A stretch of DNA of 64,000 nt from Sphingomicrobium nitratireducens (GTDB taxonomy: Bacteria > Pseudomonadota > Alphaproteobacteria > Sphingomonadales > Sphingomonadaceae). The notes beneath the pieces are model-generated. The model was not told where the DNA came from, made no database searches, and saw only the letters and a list, made by a program, of their open reading frames with translations. The translations under genes and the position numbers were made by a program. The DNA is taken from assembly GCF_026157035.1 (NCBI RefSeq), contig NZ_JANJZA010000001.1, positions 289,001-353,000 on the forward strand. Reading direction: 5' to 3'. Positions 62,666 to 64,000 of the stretch are shown here, one piece after another (positions within the stretch are counted from its first letter, which is position 1; every line of letters starts with the position of its first letter).

Positions 62666-63394
62666 ATGGCCGATTTCAAGGAACCTCCCGTGTCCCAGAC
62701 AAGACAAAGGGTGGGGATCATCACCGGCTTGATGGAGGAGGCGGACGCCTTCCGGCCCGGCACGGGCGCGATCGAGGGCGACTGCCCCTTCTACTGCCGC
62801 CACGGCGAGGACTTCGCCGTCGCTTGCGCAGGGATCGGCAAGGTCAACGCGGCGATGGCCGCCTCCTGGCTGATCATGAACGGTTGCGTCCTGCTCGTGA
62901 GCATGGGCGTGGCGGGCCGCATCGCGGCCGGACCGCGCGGTGCGCACTGGCTGACCGAAGCCCTCCAGCACGACTATGGAGCTGAACGCAGCGACGGGTT
63001 CGCCCGCTTTCGCGCCGGCAGCCTACCGTTCGGCCCGCCCAGGCTCGATCCGTACCGCGCGATTCCCGATCCGGGTCTGAACCTCCCGCAATGCCGTATT
63101 CTGACCGGCGACCGCTTCATCGAAAATCGCGACTATGCGCTCAAACTCGGCGCGCTCCTCGATGCCGAACTGATCGACATGGAAACCGGCGCGGTCGCTC
63201 AGGTGGCGACGATGCACGGCCTGCCATGGGCGGGGGTGCGCTCGGTCAGCGACGAGGTCGATCACGACAGCGTCGACCAGTTCGAGGCCAACCTGATGGC
63301 GGCGGCCCGCGAGGCGGCACAGGCCGTGGACCGGCTGATCCCTCTCTTGGCACAGCAGGAAATCATGACGGACAGCTCGGCTCGCCGCGCCTGA
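62666..63394 (+). CDS. Purine-nucleoside phosphorylase/MTA-SAH nucleosidase-like protein
   Basis: 242 residues. Family features: Gly-Ile-Ile-Thr-Gly-Leu-Met-Glu-Glu-Ala near the N-terminus, Cys-Ala-Gly-Ile-Gly-Lys-Val-Asn-Ala, Ser-Met-Gly-Val-Ala-Gly, the substrate-site Met-Glu-Thr-Gly-Ala-Val, and Val-Arg-Ser-Val-Ser-Asp-Glu with the catalytic Asp. It would cleave a purine nucleoside or an S-adenosyl by-product, but the exact substrate cannot be set from sequence; some relatives act in hopanoid synthesis (HpnG-like). Confidence 0.83.
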   Translation: MADFKEPPVSQTRQRVGIITGLMEEADAFRPGTGAIEGDCPFYCRHGEDFAVACAGIGKVNAAMAASWLIMNGCVLLVSMGVAGRIAAGPRGAHWLTEALQHDYGAERSDGFARFRAGSLPFGPPRLDPYRAIPDPGLNLPQCRILTGDRFIENRDYALKLGALLDAELIDMETGAVAQVATMHGLPWAGVRSVSDEVDHDSVDQFEANLMAAAREAAQAVDRLIPLLAQQEIMTDSSARRA

Positions 63395-63533
63395 CCCTCA
63401 CTTCGCCGCCAACAGGAAAACTCCCGTTTACCAGCGGCTTGCGCCGAGTCGACCCGGCGGGACTGATGCGGCGCGGGAGGCGGCATCGTCCTGACGTCGC
63501 GGGGAATTCGAGTAATATTTCGTGGGTTGCGCA

Positions 63534-64000
63534 ATGCAGCGCCTCGTCCTGGGGCTGCTTCTTCTGGCCATGACGATCGGCACCGTGGCGGCCAAGGCGC
63601 ACGCGGCGCCCGTCGACCTGCCGTTCGGCGCCGGGCTCGCCATCGAGCGCGGAGCGATCGCCGATCGCGGGCGATCGTTCGAGGCGATGATCGCAACCGA
63701 TGCGCGCGTCGCGCGCCTTGTCCAGCCGGTCGAGGGCCTGACCGAAGCGCGCCAGCTTGCCTACGTGCAGGCCGTGATTGGGGAAATGATCGCGTGGCGC
63801 AGCGATGCGCAACTCTATGCGTCGAGCGACCGTTGGGCGTCGCCCCGCGAAACCCTCGCCAGGCGTGCGGGCGATTGCGAGGACATCGCCATCCTCAAGC
63901 TCGCGTCGCTGGCCAGCCTCGGCTTTTCCCACGATCGGCTCGCGCTCGTCGTCGGCACCGATGCGGTGCGCGGCGATCATGCCATCGCCGCCGTGCGGAG
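63534..64000 (+). CDS. Transglutaminase-like cysteine peptidase (BTLCP), partial
   Basis: The first 155 codons, running off the window end. A signal peptide (about 24 residues, ending Ala-His-Ala-Ala) is followed by the family pattern Tyr-Val-Gln-Ala-Val, then Arg-Arg-Ala-Gly-Asp-Cys-Glu-Asp (catalytic Cys) and Gly-Asp-His-Ala-Ile (catalytic His). The BTLCP/DUF920 family (LapG-type) contains periplasmic proteases that release surface adhesins. The C-terminus is missing. Confidence 0.88.
   Translation, partial: MQRLVLGLLLLAMTIGTVAAKAHAAPVDLPFGAGLAIERGAIADRGRSFEAMIATDARVARLVQPVEGLTEARQLAYVQAVIGEMIAWRSDAQLYASSDRWASPRETLARRAGDCEDIAILKLASLASLGFSHDRLALVVGTDAVRGDHAIAAVR

Overview
The window is a compact, GC-rich chromosome segment from an alphaproteobacterium, almost certainly a sphingomonad (Sphingomonas/Sphingomicrobium type). 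The evidence is the end of parB followed by holA-lptE-leuS-DUF3576, the rsmB-rpe-heparinase-purH run, paired DUF4402 secreted proteins, a transglutaminase-like cysteine peptidase, and very dense gene packing with 4-base ATGA/GTGA overlaps between co-directional genes. No IS element, CRISPR array, prophage or rRNA operon was seen, and no gap reaches 300 bases.

Layout. 1-4.6 kb: parB end, then a minus-strand group holA, lptE, leuS and a DUF3576 lipoprotein. 4.8-15.2 kb: an outer-membrane-like protein, a ThiE-like protein, PLP homeostasis protein, ribA, xthA, a possible small RNA region, lolA, ftsK, a UbiH-type hydroxylase, a LON-domain protein and a thioredoxin-TPR chaperone. 15.4 kb: tRNA-Gly(GCC). 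15.5-27 kb: divergent tryptophan (trpL-trpD-trpCF-trpB-trpA, minus) and histidine (yerC-hisG-hisD-hisCB-hisH-hisA-hisF-hisIE, plus) operons. 27-35.5 kb: an HI0933-type flavoprotein, hisN, a 2OG-Fe oxygenase, a class A beta-lactamase-like protein, hemC/hemD and an envelope protein, tsaD, gpsA, and an SDHAF4-like protein. 35.5-46.8 kb: rsmB, rpe, heparinase-like, purH, a polysaccharide flippase, polA, a CPA1 antiporter and a small membrane protein behind an FNR-type box. 46.9-56.2 kb: nadB, an ABC ATPase, two DUF4402 proteins, a serine hydrolase, a CHCC zinc protein, tldD, small regulatory or unknown proteins and recQ. 56.3-64 kb: a HerA-like ATPase, an Atm1-type ABC exporter, a sigma-54-type promoter in front of a 35-residue peptide and a PspC protein, an SLC13 transporter, a 50-residue membrane protein, a nucleoside phosphorylase-like protein, and the start of a BTLCP peptidase.

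The most unusual part is the trp/his block. The his genes follow the gammaproteobacterial order GDCBHAF(IE), and their sequences (long-form HisG, HisF, IGPD, TrpA, TrpB) look gammaproteobacterial rather than alphaproteobacterial. Three enzymes are fusions: TrpC-TrpF, HisI-HisE and a rare HisC-HisB fusion, in which the aminotransferase is joined directly to imidazoleglycerol-phosphate dehydratase. The histidinol-phosphatase step appears to be supplied by the stand-alone hisN 2 kb downstream. The trp operon is preceded by a leader peptide with three consecutive Trp codons and an attenuator, apparently transcribed from the A of its own start codon. The his operon starts with a TrpR-family gene (yerC) that has a perfect dyad just upstream of its start codon. 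Anthranilate synthase (trpE/trpG) is not in the window.

All calls come from reading the sequence and knowledge of the families; no search or structure prediction was run. Start codons chosen by ribosome-binding-site reasoning are marked as such.
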